Assembly (NCBI RefSeq): GCF_012926615.1
Contig: NZ_JABBNU010000010.1
Span: 1-64,000, forward strand
Length of the DNA: 64,000 nt
Direction: 5' to 3'
Origin: Marinigracilibium pacificum
GTDB taxonomy: Bacteria > Bacteroidota > Bacteroidia > Cytophagales > Cyclobacteriaceae
Shown here: positions 53,636 to 63,313 of the stretch, in pieces
Position numbering within the stretch: position 1 is the first letter of the stretch
Layout of the letters: each line of letters starts with the position of its first letter
The notes under the pieces: generated by a model
Told to the model about the DNA's origin: nothing
What the model saw: the letters and a program-made list of their open reading frames with translations, nothing else
Database searches by the model: none
Program-made: the position numbers and the translations under genes

Positions 53636-54537
53636 TTATTTAATACCTCCATCAAAATATCAGGAAAATCCGATATAATCCCATCCACTCCCATCTCAAT
53701 TAACTTCTTCATTTCACTTGATTCATTTACCGTCCACGGAATCACTTTAATACCATCTTTATGTAAATCACCTATCATTCTTTTAGTTACAAAGGTATGC
53801 TCAGGGCTGTAAACATCGGGGTTAAATCCTAGTTCCTCTATATTTGCTTTATAACCTCTGATGTTTTCCACCAACAAAACAGTTTTAATTTCAGGATCGA
53901 TAGACTTTACCGCTTGCAAGGCACGTTTGTCAAAAGATTGAATATAGGTTCGATCATCAATATCCAGTTCCTTAATTTTATTTATGAGTAATTCGGCAAA
54001 CTGATATGGAGCAGGATGAAAAACAGAATCTCCTTCTGGTAACGATTTAATTTCAATGTTATAGAATAGTTCCTTTGAATAATTTTGCATGCTATAAGAC
54101 TCAGAAGTTTCTATAACTTCTTCTAATAATGGCTTGACTACCCTGAATTTTTCCTGCTCAGGGAATCTGGGATGTACTTTTGAACCACAATCATACTTCT
54201 GAACTTCATCGTAAGTCATTGAATATATATTGTATTTTTCTTTAGAGTAATTCTCCAAATCAGAACCATCAAAATTCACACATATTTCATCCGAAAAATA
54301 TGGTTCATGTGAAACAATCAATTGATTGTCTTTGGTTACTACCACATCCATTTCAAGAGTTTTAACACCAGTATCAATGGCTTTCATAAATCCCTGAATG
54401 GTATTTTCGGGGTATTTCCCTCTAAACCCCCGGTGTCCTTGACTATCGAAATCCATTTGATTGGTTTTAGTTGTACATGCATTAATTATAAAAAAAATAA
54501 CTATAACAATTATAGCTCTGATCTTTACAGTTTTCAT
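53632..54537 (-). CDS. Glycerophosphodiester phosphodiesterase, lipoprotein
   Basis: A 301-residue lipoprotein (signal ending IINAC) with the GDPD fold: QGHRGFRGKYPENT, then LEMDVVVTKDNQLIVSHEP, and the C-terminal VIPWTVNESSEMKKLIEMGVDGIISDFPD. It releases glycerol-3-phosphate from deacylated phospholipids in the periplasm. Second gene of an operon behind mgsA (18-base gap). Confidence 0.88.
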   Translation of the reverse strand: MKTVKIRAIIVIVIFFIINACTTKTNQMDFDSQGHRGFRGKYPENTIQGFMKAIDTGVKTLEMDVVVTKDNQLIVSHEPYFSDEICVNFDGSDLENYSKEKYNIYSMTYDEVQKYDCGSKVHPRFPEQEKFRVVKPLLEEVIETSESYSMQNYSKELFYNIEIKSLPEGDSVFHPAPYQFAELLINKIKELDIDDRTYIQSFDKRALQAVKSIDPEIKTVLLVENIRGYKANIEELGFNPDVYSPEHTFVTKRMIGDLHKDGIKVIPWTVNESSEMKKLIEMGVDGIISDFPDILMEVLNK

Positions 54538-54555
54538 GGGTAAGGTGGTTTTATC

Positions 54556-55002
54556 TTATTTGACTTTTCTATTAATATGACTAAAAAAGTTATCAACTTT
54601 TCGTTCATATTGGTTGTTGAGCAGGGGAGATGTAAAAATAAAATCTGCAGTTGCTTCATTACAAGCTACAGGGATATTCCATACAGCAGCCAAACGTAAC
54701 AAGGCTTTTACATCCGGATCGTGTGGCTGTGGCTCTAACGGATCCCAGAAAAATATTAACATATCAATTTCACCTGTGGCTATAAAAGCTCCTATTTGTT
54801 GATCACCTCCCAAAGGACCTGACAAAAATTTGGTAACAGGTAATCCCAACCTTTTTTCTAAAAGTTTACCCGTAGTACCAGTAGCAAATAATTCGTGATC
54901 TTGCAATTTTTCCTTATTTGCTAATGACCAATCTACCAGATCTTCCTTTTTATGGTCATGAGCAACAAGTGCAATTTTCTTTTTGGCTTCTGAATTAATC
55001 AT
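54556..55002 (-). CDS. mgsA: Methylglyoxal synthase
   Basis: A 148-residue enzyme that turns dihydroxyacetone phosphate into methylglyoxal, a bypass of lower glycolysis when phosphate is short. The phosphate-binding ATGTTG and the GPLGGDQQIGA motifs, and DMLIFFWDPLEPQPHDPD, are typical. The ATG at 55000-55002 (MINSEAKKK) is used rather than an upstream TTG. In the same operon as the phosphodiesterase gene, which recovers glycerol-3-phosphate, a link to triose phosphates. Confidence 0.92.
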   Translation of the reverse strand: MINSEAKKKIALVAHDHKKEDLVDWSLANKEKLQDHELFATGTTGKLLEKRLGLPVTKFLSGPLGGDQQIGAFIATGEIDMLIFFWDPLEPQPHDPDVKALLRLAAVWNIPVACNEATADFIFTSPLLNNQYERKVDNFFSHINRKVK

Positions 55003-55074
55003 TTTCAATGTTGGTTTAAAAATGATATTAAGATAAGGACAATTTATAATAGTCTGAAAATAAAACTACTATAA

Positions 55075-55108
55075 TGCAAAAAAGCTTTTCCCTTTCGAGA
55101 AAAGCTTT
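55075..55108 (-). terminator. Terminator of the YeeE/YedE operon
   Basis: AAAGCTTTTC (55081-55090) and GAAAAGCTTT (55099-55108) form a 10-bp stem followed on the minus strand by TTTTTTG. Confidence 0.85.
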
Positions 55109-55130
55109 GATTCAACTAAACTTTCACACA

Positions 55131-55634
55131 CTATTTTGGCAGTTTATCTGAAAATTTACCGTATACCCAGGTTCCAGCAATAGCACTTAACAGAGTAATA
55201 AATACAACTGTAAAGCCTGAACCAATCTGGGCAAATAATGGACCCGGGCATGCCCCCGTGATAGCCCAACCTAAGCCAAATATAAATCCCCCGATTATTT
55301 GGCCTTTTCTAAACTCTTTATTAGCAATCTTTATCGTCTCACCTTTGATTGTCTTGATATTTAGTCTCTTGATAATCTGTACGGAAATTATTCCAACAAT
55401 AACTGCAGAACCGATTACGCCATACATAAAGAATGACTGGAATCTGAACATTTCCTGAATTCGAAACCAAGAAATAATTTCTGCCTTTACGAATATTATC
55501 CCGAAAATAGTACCAACAATTAAGTACTTAAGCAAACTAGCAAAACTCTCTGATGATTCCTGATGATTAGGTGCCTCGCACTCCTCAGGTTTATCAACCA
55601 CTACTTGAATATCTTTATCTATTAGTTTTTCCAT
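55131..55634 (-). CDS. YeeE/YedE-family sulfur transporter, second half
   Basis: A 167-residue membrane protein (four or so spans) with the motif ITGACPGPLFAQIGSG, whose Cys is central to sulfur-compound transport in YeeE/YedE proteins. It is paired with the 192-residue gene upstream (11-base gap); such split pairs probably form one transporter for thiosulfate or another sulfane compound. An N-terminal acidic, Cys-containing tail of about 30 residues precedes the first span. Confidence 0.82.
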   Translation of the reverse strand: MEKLIDKDIQVVVDKPEECEAPNHQESSESFASLLKYLIVGTIFGIIFVKAEIISWFRIQEMFRFQSFFMYGVIGSAVIVGIISVQIIKRLNIKTIKGETIKIANKEFRKGQIIGGFIFGLGWAITGACPGPLFAQIGSGFTVVFITLLSAIAGTWVYGKFSDKLPK

Positions 55635-55645
55635 GATAGTCTAGT

Positions 55646-56224
55646 CTAAAAGAAGAATTTAAAAATAACCGGTAATAAGAAATGGGTCGAAACAATACCT
55701 CCAACCATAAAAAAGATGGTTGCAATTAAAGAAGGTAGCTGTAGATTACTCAATCCCATAATAGCATGACCGGAAGTACATCCACCGGCATATCTTGTAC
55801 CAAAACCAACCATAAAACCACCGATCACAAAGAAAACTAATCCTGTACCTGTAAATAGATTTTCCCAAGTGAATATTTGAGCAGGTAGCAGACTACTATA
55901 ATCTGTAATTCCAAATGCTGAAAGGTCGGCTCTTGTACTTTCTGCAATACTAATTTCTTCAGGGTTTTGTAAAAATGAAGCGGCAATGAAACCACCAATC
56001 AAAATTCCAATTACAAAGAAAATATTCCACATTTCTTTCTTCCAGTTATATTTAAAGAAAGGAATATTAGCCGGAAAACAAGCTGCACAAGCATGTCTTA
56101 AAGATGAGGATATTCCAAATGATTTATTCCCCAAAATCAAAAGCGTTGGCACTGTTAACCCAATCAATGGTCCAGCCACATACCAAGGCCAAGGTTGTTT
56201 GATAAAATCAATTAATTCATTCAT
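55646..56224 (-). CDS. YeeE/YedE-family sulfur transporter, first half
   Basis: A 192-residue membrane protein with the family motif FGTRYAGGCTSGHAIMGLS, where the Cys handles the sulfur substrate, and a second Cys near ACAACFPA. Works with the 55131 protein. The 5' region contains a terminator-like hairpin that includes GTGATATTAATCAC (56284-56297), a Crp-type palindrome. The link to the persulfide and rhodanese genes is through function and this shared motif, not distance (about 18 kb). Confidence 0.85.
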   Translation of the reverse strand: MNELIDFIKQPWPWYVAGPLIGLTVPTLLILGNKSFGISSSLRHACAACFPANIPFFKYNWKKEMWNIFFVIGILIGGFIAASFLQNPEEISIAESTRADLSAFGITDYSSLLPAQIFTWENLFTGTGLVFFVIGGFMVGFGTRYAGGCTSGHAIMGLSNLQLPSLIATIFFMVGGIVSTHFLLPVIFKFFF

Positions 56225-56261
56225 GATTTATTCGTCTTGTTCGTTCTTTTATGCAAATATC

Positions 56262-56309
56262 AAAAAATAAACCCTTGCATAAAGTGATATTAATCACATA
56301 CAAGGGTTT
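56262..56309 (-). terminator. Terminator of pepP, containing a Crp-type palindrome
   Basis: AAACCCTTG and CAAGGGTTT (56269-56277 and 56301-56309) form a stem followed on the minus strand by ATTTTTTG, so it probably ends the pepP transcript. Within its loop lies GTGATATTAATCAC (56284-56297), which fits GTGA-N6-TCAC exactly and sits 60-73 bases before the YeeE/YedE operon. It may serve both purposes. Confidence 0.6.
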
Positions 56310-56360
56310 AATTCATGAATATAAATTTAATGAATATTCAATCTATATACGAAAGAGGAT

Positions 56361-57722
56361 CTATCTTAGTTTTTCAACATCTGCAATTTCTTTAGGAATC
56401 GGTTTTCCTAAAATCCTGTGACCATCTTTCTGAATAAGAATATTATCTTCAATACGTATTCCTCCAAAATCTCTGTATTTGGAAAGCTTTTCGTAATTAA
56501 TGAATTCAGAACACATCTGGTCATTCTTCCAGATATCAATCAAGCCAGGAATGAAGTAAATACCAGGTTCAACAGTGATTACCATTCCTTCTTTTAATTT
56601 TTTACCTAGTCTAAGTGATTTGAGTCCAAATTGTGTACTCCTTACAATTTGATCATCATAGCCCACCAGATTCTCTCCAAGGTCTTCCATATCATGAACA
56701 TCCAGCCCGATTTGGTGTCCCAGGCCATGAGGCATAAATAAGGCATGTGCTCCGGCAGCTACAGCTTCGTCAGGATCACCCTTCATGATGCCCAAAGCTG
56801 AAAGTCCTTCGACTATAATTCTTGCAGCTCTAAGGTGTAACGACAAGTTTGATACTCCATCCTTAGAACCTATTATACATTCCTTATTAGCATTTAAAAC
56901 GATCGAATAAATTTCTTTTTGTTGCTGGGTAAAATCTTTAGCTATTGGAAAGGTTCGGGTAATATCACCAGCATAAAACATATTATTTTGAGCTCCTGCA
57001 TCTATAAGCAGAAGATCACCTTTTTTTAAGGTAGAGTGATAATGATGATTATGCAAAATTTCTCCATTTCGGGTAACAATGGGAGGGTAGGAGGTTCCTG
57101 TACCTTTAGCAAGAGCTATAGACTGAATTTTAGCCATAACATCAGCCTCAGTCATGCCTTCTTTGGCATATTTCATCGCCTCAATATGCATCTCAGCAGT
57201 AACATTTACTGCATTCTCCATTTCTTTTATCTCGTCCTCATCCTTTATCTCTCTTAAAGAAACTACTGCTCTGATCAGCTTCTCAGAAGCACCATTCATA
57301 ACATCAGCAGATCGAACACCTAACCATGACGCAATCTTTAGAACATTATCACCACGGTAGGGAGGGAGAAAACAAACCTCTTTTTGTTGATTATGTAAAA
57401 ACTCTCTAATCGAAGAATACGGTTTTACATCGTCAATATGTGCTTTATCTGCAAGCTCATTTAAAGAAGGTTGAGGACCAGTCCAGACCATATCATCTGT
57501 AGTCATCTCCTCACCAAAGAGAGTTGTTTTACCTGTACTTGCATCAATAATCAATGCTAGCCCAGGCTGTGAAATTCCACATAAATATAAAAAAGTGCTA
57601 TCCTGACGAAACGGATACACATTATCTCTGTAGTTCATTGCAGCTTCATCATTACCGGATATAAGGATCAAGCCTTCACCAATGATGTTTGCAAGTTTAG
57701 TTCTTCTCTCTCTGTATTGCAT
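56361..57722 (-). CDS. pepP: Xaa-Pro aminopeptidase (aminopeptidase P type)
   Basis: A 453-residue metallopeptidase (M24) that removes the first residue when proline follows. The N-terminal AMP_N domain runs to about residue 140, and the metal ligands are in LLIDAGAQ, AGDITRTFP, HGLGHQIGLDVHD, TVEPGIYF and IRIEDN. It overlaps the preceding gene by 26 bases, and is the third gene of a sensor - beta-propeller - peptidase operon. Confidence 0.9.
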   Translation of the reverse strand: MQYRERRTKLANIIGEGLILISGNDEAAMNYRDNVYPFRQDSTFLYLCGISQPGLALIIDASTGKTTLFGEEMTTDDMVWTGPQPSLNELADKAHIDDVKPYSSIREFLHNQQKEVCFLPPYRGDNVLKIASWLGVRSADVMNGASEKLIRAVVSLREIKDEDEIKEMENAVNVTAEMHIEAMKYAKEGMTEADVMAKIQSIALAKGTGTSYPPIVTRNGEILHNHHYHSTLKKGDLLLIDAGAQNNMFYAGDITRTFPIAKDFTQQQKEIYSIVLNANKECIIGSKDGVSNLSLHLRAARIIVEGLSALGIMKGDPDEAVAAGAHALFMPHGLGHQIGLDVHDMEDLGENLVGYDDQIVRSTQFGLKSLRLGKKLKEGMVITVEPGIYFIPGLIDIWKNDQMCSEFINYEKLSKYRDFGGIRIEDNILIQKDGHRILGKPIPKEIADVEKLR

Positions 57723-58788
57723 TTTCGACTTGTTTTAGAGTTATATAAGCAACAAGGCCATCACTTCCGGCAGCATACATGCGATCTGAAGTAGCTGATA
57801 AGCAGTGAAAACCATCGGCACTAAATAATTTGAACGATACTTTATTTAAATCTGAAAGATAGGAATTTACAGCACCAACTGCGATTATATAATCACCAAA
57901 ATTTTGAACTGAGGACAAATACCCTGGAAATTTTCTATGAGGAACAATTCTCCACTGTTTACCATCCATACTGGTTATAACATTGTTCTCTGCATGAAAG
58001 GGCTGTGCATAATCTCCTCCTACAGCAATAAAGCTCCCATTAGATAATTTACATACACTAAATAAGCCACTAGATTGATCTCCTTGTAAAGCAGGCGTAG
58101 GGTAACTTTCCCAGTTCAAACCATAATTATTGGATATGAAAGACCGTGCAAATTGCCCCCCTGATACTATAATTGCCATTCCGTTGGAGAATGCTCTTAA
58201 CTGAGTTCCGCTGGCAGCAAACTGATATTCACCTTTTTGAGTTTGAGGTTTTGAATCCATAGGTAATTCATTCCAGGTTTTACCTCCATCTTGAGTTTCT
58301 GAAATAAAAAACCTTCCATTAATCGGATCTCCAACCAAAATACCTCTATTTGAATCATAGAAAGCTATAGCATCAAAAAAACCTTGCTTTTCAGGGTTAT
58401 CATACACTTTTGCCCATGATTTACCTCCATCTTCAGATAAATAGACAGCTGAAGCCTTATCTTCTCCAGCCGCCATTGCTATGATTTTAGTTTCTCCAAT
58501 TACTTCAATATCCCTGAAATCATAAGTGTGACTTTCGACCCCTGGTCTGAATACTTCCCATTTACCAATTGTAGTATCATACTTTGCTACAAGATTATTA
58601 GTTCCTGAAACCCATAACACACCATCTTCGCTTGTAGCAATTCCTCTAATTGATTCTTCAAAAGGGGTAGCTAGGTAGCTCCAATTTATAGGTATTTCAA
58701 CATCCCGATCGTTCTGGGCATATAAAAAATTAACCCCGATCGTAAAAATCAGGGTTAAGGTTAATATTTTTCTATATGAATTAATCAT
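57697..58788 (-). CDS. Exported beta-propeller protein (Ycf48/BNR type)
   Basis: A 363-residue protein with a signal peptide (ILTLTLIFTIGVNFLYAQ) and repeated Asp-box/BNR elements (SEDGGKSWAKVYDN, TQDGGKTWNELP, NNYGLNWESYP). These form a seven-bladed propeller. Members include the photosystem II assembly factor Ycf48 and many Bacteroidota proteins annotated as oxidoreductases, without proven activity. Starts seven bases after the sensor gene. Confidence 0.8.
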   Translation of the reverse strand: MINSYRKILTLTLIFTIGVNFLYAQNDRDVEIPINWSYLATPFEESIRGIATSEDGVLWVSGTNNLVAKYDTTIGKWEVFRPGVESHTYDFRDIEVIGETKIIAMAAGEDKASAVYLSEDGGKSWAKVYDNPEKQGFFDAIAFYDSNRGILVGDPINGRFFISETQDGGKTWNELPMDSKPQTQKGEYQFAASGTQLRAFSNGMAIIVSGGQFARSFISNNYGLNWESYPTPALQGDQSSGLFSVCKLSNGSFIAVGGDYAQPFHAENNVITSMDGKQWRIVPHRKFPGYLSSVQNFGDYIIAVGAVNSYLSDLNKVSFKLFSADGFHCLSATSDRMYAAGSDGLVAYITLKQVENAIQREKN

Positions 58789-58795
58789 TGACGTA

Positions 58796-60787
58796 TTATT
58801 TTATTGACTTTAATTCTTCTTCTTTTTCAGCCAGTTTCCGTCTCAACTCTTCATTTTGAATATCAGACTCTTTTTGTCTTCTCGCCATCTCTTCCTGCGT
58901 AGCCTGAAGCTCTTCCATATTTTGCCTCATCTCTTCTTCCTGAGACCTCATCATTTCAGCTTGTTCTTTCGTTTGCTCTAACAACTCCTTCGTGCGTTCA
59001 TTCATCTTTAATGCACCAATAGTTGCGGCCATACTTTCACTGAGCTTTATAATTAACTCTAAATAATGTTCTGGTAATTCTTTAAAGCTTGCCATTTCCA
59101 GTACTCCAACAACTTTTTCATTTTCTACCAATGGCATAATCAACACACATCGTGGAGTAGAATCACCAAGACCACTTTTAATATTAACATAATTATCAGG
59201 AACATGGGTAAGGTGAATTGATTTTTTTTCCAAATAACATTGCCCAACCAGTCCTTCACCTATTTCAACTTGCTTATTGATGTATTTTCTTCTGTCAAAT
59301 GCATAAGCACTAACTAACTCAAGGTATGGATTATCAGCATCGTCATCATTCAATAAGAAAATACCAGCTTGATTTACCTCAACATAATTAACAAAGTCTT
59401 TTAAAAGCTTAGCAAAAAACTCCTTAAGATCTGTACCACTTTGGATTCGCAGCATATCAGAAAAATGCGCCTGACCTTTAGTTACCCAATTTCGCTTCTC
59501 TTCTTCCTCTTTAGCCTTGCGAAGATTATATTTCATTTCAACTAATGCCTTTCCAAGAACATCTTCATCATCAAGATCACTCAATTCATAATCAAGATTT
59601 CCTTCACCAATTGCTCTGGCATATTCTGACTTATGACTTAAATTATCTATCAACTTATTAACACTATTAGAAATATCGTTCAGTTCATCATTTGTCTGAA
59701 TATCCAGTTTATCATCATCAGAAATTTTCCCTCTTGAAAGGTCATCTAATGTATTAGAAGCTTTAGCCAAAGAATGAGAGATTCTATCAGCGAGGAAATA
59801 AAGAACTCCAGCTAATATTGCAAATCCTAAAAGGGCTATTATAATACCATTCCTGGTAGCTATATTAATTTCCTTGATAATAACCGAACGAGGAATTAAT
59901 GTTGCCACAAACCACGGTTTATCAGATGTACCAAGTTGTATAGTTTGAAAATTAATCAAGACTTCATCATCGAAACTATTTAGATATTCTTCATATGAGT
60001 GGTTGTTATCCTTAGAAAGCATTTCCAACACCTCATTTTTATTATACCAATTACCCAAAAGCGAATCTACCTTGGTTCCAACTAATCCAATATCTTCATG
60101 TGCAATAATAGTCCCATCATTAGAAAACAAAACAGTTCTGGCTTCATCATAAGGTTTAAGTTCAGATATGAATTGTAAATCTGAAAGAATAACGTCAATC
60201 CCAATTACTCCGATAAATTTCTCAGCGTCATTTTTGAGCGGTACGCATACAGAGGTAATTAATATGTCATCACCAACATTTGCATCTATATACGGATTTG
60301 ATAACTCTTCCTTACCTGTAGTCTTAAGTGTTTTGTATAAACTTCCTTCCTGATCTCCATCCAGACTTAAAGTATCATATAAGACTTCACCTGACTGAAA
60401 AACAATTTTTCTAGCTCTACCATAATCTTTATAGTAAGCTGTATCATAATGAGATAATTCGAAATTAATCCATGCATTCGCATATCTGATATCCGAATCT
60501 ACAATAGATTGTAATGCCTTATCCCGAACAGGTAACAGTTCATGAAGCTCTGTTTTATCATATTTCTGAAGTATTCCTGATGCTGATCTTAAAATCCCCA
60601 AGTCTGTGTTAAAAATAGACTCAATCTCTTTAGCATTTTGAGATGTATAACTTCTGGCAAGATTTTTTGCTTCCTTTATAGTTTCAGTTCTCAGTGTGCT
60701 AATTATATATGTCACACTCCCTACAAAAGCTAAAAGAAATATCCCAAGAATAATAAAAAGTAGCTTACGTTTAATCGTCATTCTCAT
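58796..60787 (-). CDS. Cache-HAMP-GAF sensor protein, copy 1
   Basis: A 663-residue sensor: N-terminal membrane span (KLLFIILGIFLLAFVGSVTYI), periplasmic double-Cache domain (about 35-300), second span (IIIALLGFAILAGVLYFLADRI, about 310-332), HAMP (about 335-390), GAF domain (about 440-590), and a coiled-coil end (QTKEQAEMMRSQEEEMRQNM). There is no histidine-kinase, methyl-accepting or cyclase domain, so the output route is not obvious; the coiled coil may contact a partner. Closely related to the copies at 61097 and 63384. The start (MRMTIKRKLLF) agrees with the paralogue. Confidence 0.85.
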   Translation of the reverse strand: MRMTIKRKLLFIILGIFLLAFVGSVTYIISTLRTETIKEAKNLARSYTSQNAKEIESIFNTDLGILRSASGILQKYDKTELHELLPVRDKALQSIVDSDIRYANAWINFELSHYDTAYYKDYGRARKIVFQSGEVLYDTLSLDGDQEGSLYKTLKTTGKEELSNPYIDANVGDDILITSVCVPLKNDAEKFIGVIGIDVILSDLQFISELKPYDEARTVLFSNDGTIIAHEDIGLVGTKVDSLLGNWYNKNEVLEMLSKDNNHSYEEYLNSFDDEVLINFQTIQLGTSDKPWFVATLIPRSVIIKEINIATRNGIIIALLGFAILAGVLYFLADRISHSLAKASNTLDDLSRGKISDDDKLDIQTNDELNDISNSVNKLIDNLSHKSEYARAIGEGNLDYELSDLDDEDVLGKALVEMKYNLRKAKEEEEKRNWVTKGQAHFSDMLRIQSGTDLKEFFAKLLKDFVNYVEVNQAGIFLLNDDDADNPYLELVSAYAFDRRKYINKQVEIGEGLVGQCYLEKKSIHLTHVPDNYVNIKSGLGDSTPRCVLIMPLVENEKVVGVLEMASFKELPEHYLELIIKLSESMAATIGALKMNERTKELLEQTKEQAEMMRSQEEEMRQNMEELQATQEEMARRQKESDIQNEELRRKLAEKEEELKSIK

Positions 60788-60810
60788 ATTAAAAAATATT
60801 ATAAGGCATA

Positions 60811-60818
60811 TAAAGATA
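60811..60818 (-). promoter_or_regulatory. Probable promoter of sensor copy 1
   Basis: TATCTTTA, a weak match to TAnnTTTG, lies at the position equivalent to the TACCTTTG box of the paralogous gene; the bases between it and the ATG are also alike. The surrounding gap 60788-61096 holds no gene. Confidence 0.35.
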
Positions 60819-61035
60819 TTATCTTTTTATGATGCTATCATAATTATGTCAGATTTTAATTCAAAATGAAGATTATAAAAACTAGAATTTTAATACTTAA
60901 AATATGAATTTTCTACCATTAAATTAAACTAATCAACTTTCAGACTATGTAAACAATAAGAAAAATAAGCCTTTTGTAATATTTATTATTGGATTAAAAA
61001 ATTTTAACCCAATAATTCAATTCTTAAAAAATTAC

Positions 61036-61070
61036 AAAAAAAATACCCCGGAAAAATTAGTCCGAGGTAT
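61036..61070 (-). terminator. Terminator of sensor copy 2
   Basis: ATACCTCGGA and TCCGGGGTAT pair (one G-U) and are followed by eight T on the minus strand. Confidence 0.85.
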
Positions 61071-61096
61071 CTATATACAAATGATTATTTATATTT

Positions 61097-63073
61097 TCAG
61101 TTGAGGTTTAACTCCATTTCTCTTTCTTTAAGTTTGGCCATTAAAACCTTATTTTGTTCGTCAGATTCTCGCTGTCTTCTGGCCATTTCCTCTTGCGTTG
61201 CCTGAAGCTCTTCCATATTTTGTCTCATTTCTTCTTCCTGAGACCTCATCATTTCAGCTTGTTCTTTTGTTTGCTCAAGTAACTCCTTGGTTCTTTCATT
61301 CATTTTTAGAGCACCTATTGTTGCAGCTAAACTTTCACACAGCTTATCTATTAGTTCCATATAATGATCTGGCAATTGCTTAAAGCTTGCCATTTCTAGA
61401 ACTCCAACAACTTTTTCATTCTCAACCAATGGCATAATCAATACACATCTAGGCGTTGCATCACCAAGACCACTCTTAATATTGATATAGTTTTCAGGCA
61501 CCTCAGTGATATAAATTTTCTTTTTTTCCAGATAGCACTGTCCAACCAAACCTTCACCAAGCTCAACTTTTTTACTAATATATTTTCTTCTGTCAAATGC
61601 ATAAGCACTAATTAGCTCCAGATAATGGTCTTCATTATCGTCATCATTAAGAAGGAATATACCAGCCTGATTTATTTCCACATAGTTCACAAGATCTTTT
61701 AATAAACCAGCAAAAAATTCCTTTAAATCAGTTCCACTTTTTATTCTAAGCATATCTGAAAAATGTGCCTGACCTTTAGTAACCCAATTCCTTTTCTCTT
61801 CGTCTTCTTTTGATTTCCGAAGGTTATATTTCATCTCTACAAGAGCCTTACCCAAAACATCATTTTCGTCCAGATTATCTAACTCATAATCAAGATTGCC
61901 TTCACCAATAGCTCTAGCATAATCAGACTTCTCAGCAAGGTTATCAATTAAAGTGTTGATACTTGTTGATATTTCATTTAGTTCATCGTTGGTATTCAGT
62001 CTTAATTTGCCTTTCTCGGAAATCATCCCTTTAGATAAATCAAATAATGTTTGCGATGCCTTAATCAATGAAGATGAGATTCGATCTGATAAGAAGTATA
62101 ATACCACAGCCAAAATACAAAAGCCTAGCAAAGCTATCATTATACCATTTCTTGTGGCAATATTAACTTCTTTAACAATTACAGACTTAGGAATCAATGT
62201 AACCAAAAACCATGGTTGGGCAGTTCCTCCAAAGTCTATTTTCTGGAAGTTGATTAAAACTTCTTCATCAAAGCTGGCCATGTATTTTTCAAAAGTATTG
62301 TTTTTGTTCTCCTCAATTTTATCCAATACTTTACTTTTACTAAACCAGTCACCAAACAGAGTATCTACACTAGTACCTACATAATCATGGTTTTCATGAG
62401 CTACAATTGTACCGTTGTCTGAGAATAAGATCGTTTGTGATTCATCATATGGCTTCAATTCAGAAATAAACTGTAGATCTGTTAAATCAACATCTACACC
62501 TGCCAACCCAATAAATTTACCACTTGGGTCTTTTAATGGGATACAAACTGATGTCATCAATATTCCCTGATCGATATAAGGATTCGAAAGTTCTTCAACT
62601 ACATTGGTTTTGAGCCAGTAATAGTCACTTTCTTTGTTATCACCGTCTAATTCGAGCGTATCGACCTGCCAGCCTCCTGCTTGAAATGCAATAGTCCTTA
62701 CTCTACCGTAATCATAGTAATGGGCTGTATCATAATGTGATAATTCAAAACTTACCCAAGAATCATAATATCCTGGATTATTTTGTAACATCCCAAGCAG
62801 CATTTTATCTCTAATATCCGGTAATACATCTAAGTCATATTTTGAATAACGCTCCAAAGTTCTAGCTGCTGTCCTTGCCACACCAAAGTCACTATTAAAA
62901 ATGGCCTTGATTTCATTAGCATTCTGATTAGTATAACTACGAGCCAAATTCTTAGCTTCTTTAATTGTCTCTGTCCTAAGTGTGGTAATTATGTATGTAA
63001 CACTACTTGTAAATGCTAACAGAAAAATACCCAGGATTACAAAAAGTAACTTGCGTTTAATTGTTATTCTCAT
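61097..63073 (-). CDS. Cache-HAMP-GAF sensor protein, copy 2
   Basis: A 658-residue paralogue of the 58796 sensor with the same order: membrane span, double-Cache domain, span (about 305-330), HAMP, GAF and coiled-coil end. The GAF and coiled-coil parts are nearly identical to copy 1 (WVTKGQAHFSDMLRI, LVGQCYLEKK, TKEQAEMMRSQEEEMRQN), whereas the Cache domains differ much more, as if the copies sense different ligands but share one output. It has its own promoter and terminator. Confidence 0.85.
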   Translation of the reverse strand: MRITIKRKLLFVILGIFLLAFTSSVTYIITTLRTETIKEAKNLARSYTNQNANEIKAIFNSDFGVARTAARTLERYSKYDLDVLPDIRDKMLLGMLQNNPGYYDSWVSFELSHYDTAHYYDYGRVRTIAFQAGGWQVDTLELDGDNKESDYYWLKTNVVEELSNPYIDQGILMTSVCIPLKDPSGKFIGLAGVDVDLTDLQFISELKPYDESQTILFSDNGTIVAHENHDYVGTSVDTLFGDWFSKSKVLDKIEENKNNTFEKYMASFDEEVLINFQKIDFGGTAQPWFLVTLIPKSVIVKEVNIATRNGIMIALLGFCILAVVLYFLSDRISSSLIKASQTLFDLSKGMISEKGKLRLNTNDELNEISTSINTLIDNLAEKSDYARAIGEGNLDYELDNLDENDVLGKALVEMKYNLRKSKEDEEKRNWVTKGQAHFSDMLRIKSGTDLKEFFAGLLKDLVNYVEINQAGIFLLNDDDNEDHYLELISAYAFDRRKYISKKVELGEGLVGQCYLEKKKIYITEVPENYINIKSGLGDATPRCVLIMPLVENEKVVGVLEMASFKQLPDHYMELIDKLCESLAATIGALKMNERTKELLEQTKEQAEMMRSQEEEMRQNMEELQATQEEMARRQRESDEQNKVLMAKLKEREMELNLN

Positions 63074-63100
63074 GTTAAAAAAATATTATACAGCTCGGCG

Positions 63101-63108
63101 CAAAGGTA
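63101..63108 (-). promoter_or_regulatory. Promoter -7 box of sensor copy 2
   Basis: TACCTTTG on the minus strand fits TAnnTTTG, 27 bases before the ATG. The nearest TTG upstream is at a longer spacing than usual. Confidence 0.5.
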
Positions 63109-63313
63109 TTAACTTTCTATTAGTCTTACCTACCAATGTTAGATTCTAAACTAAAATCAATTTTTATAATTTTTCTATGAAAATGATATTTTGCCTAATG
63201 CTCAAAATCATTTATTAAATACAATTTAATATCATTTCAAAGGGAATTCGTAACCTATTTTAAACAGCCTATTTTTTAACTTTAATCATTCAAAGCTAAT
63301 GTTGTTATGAATA

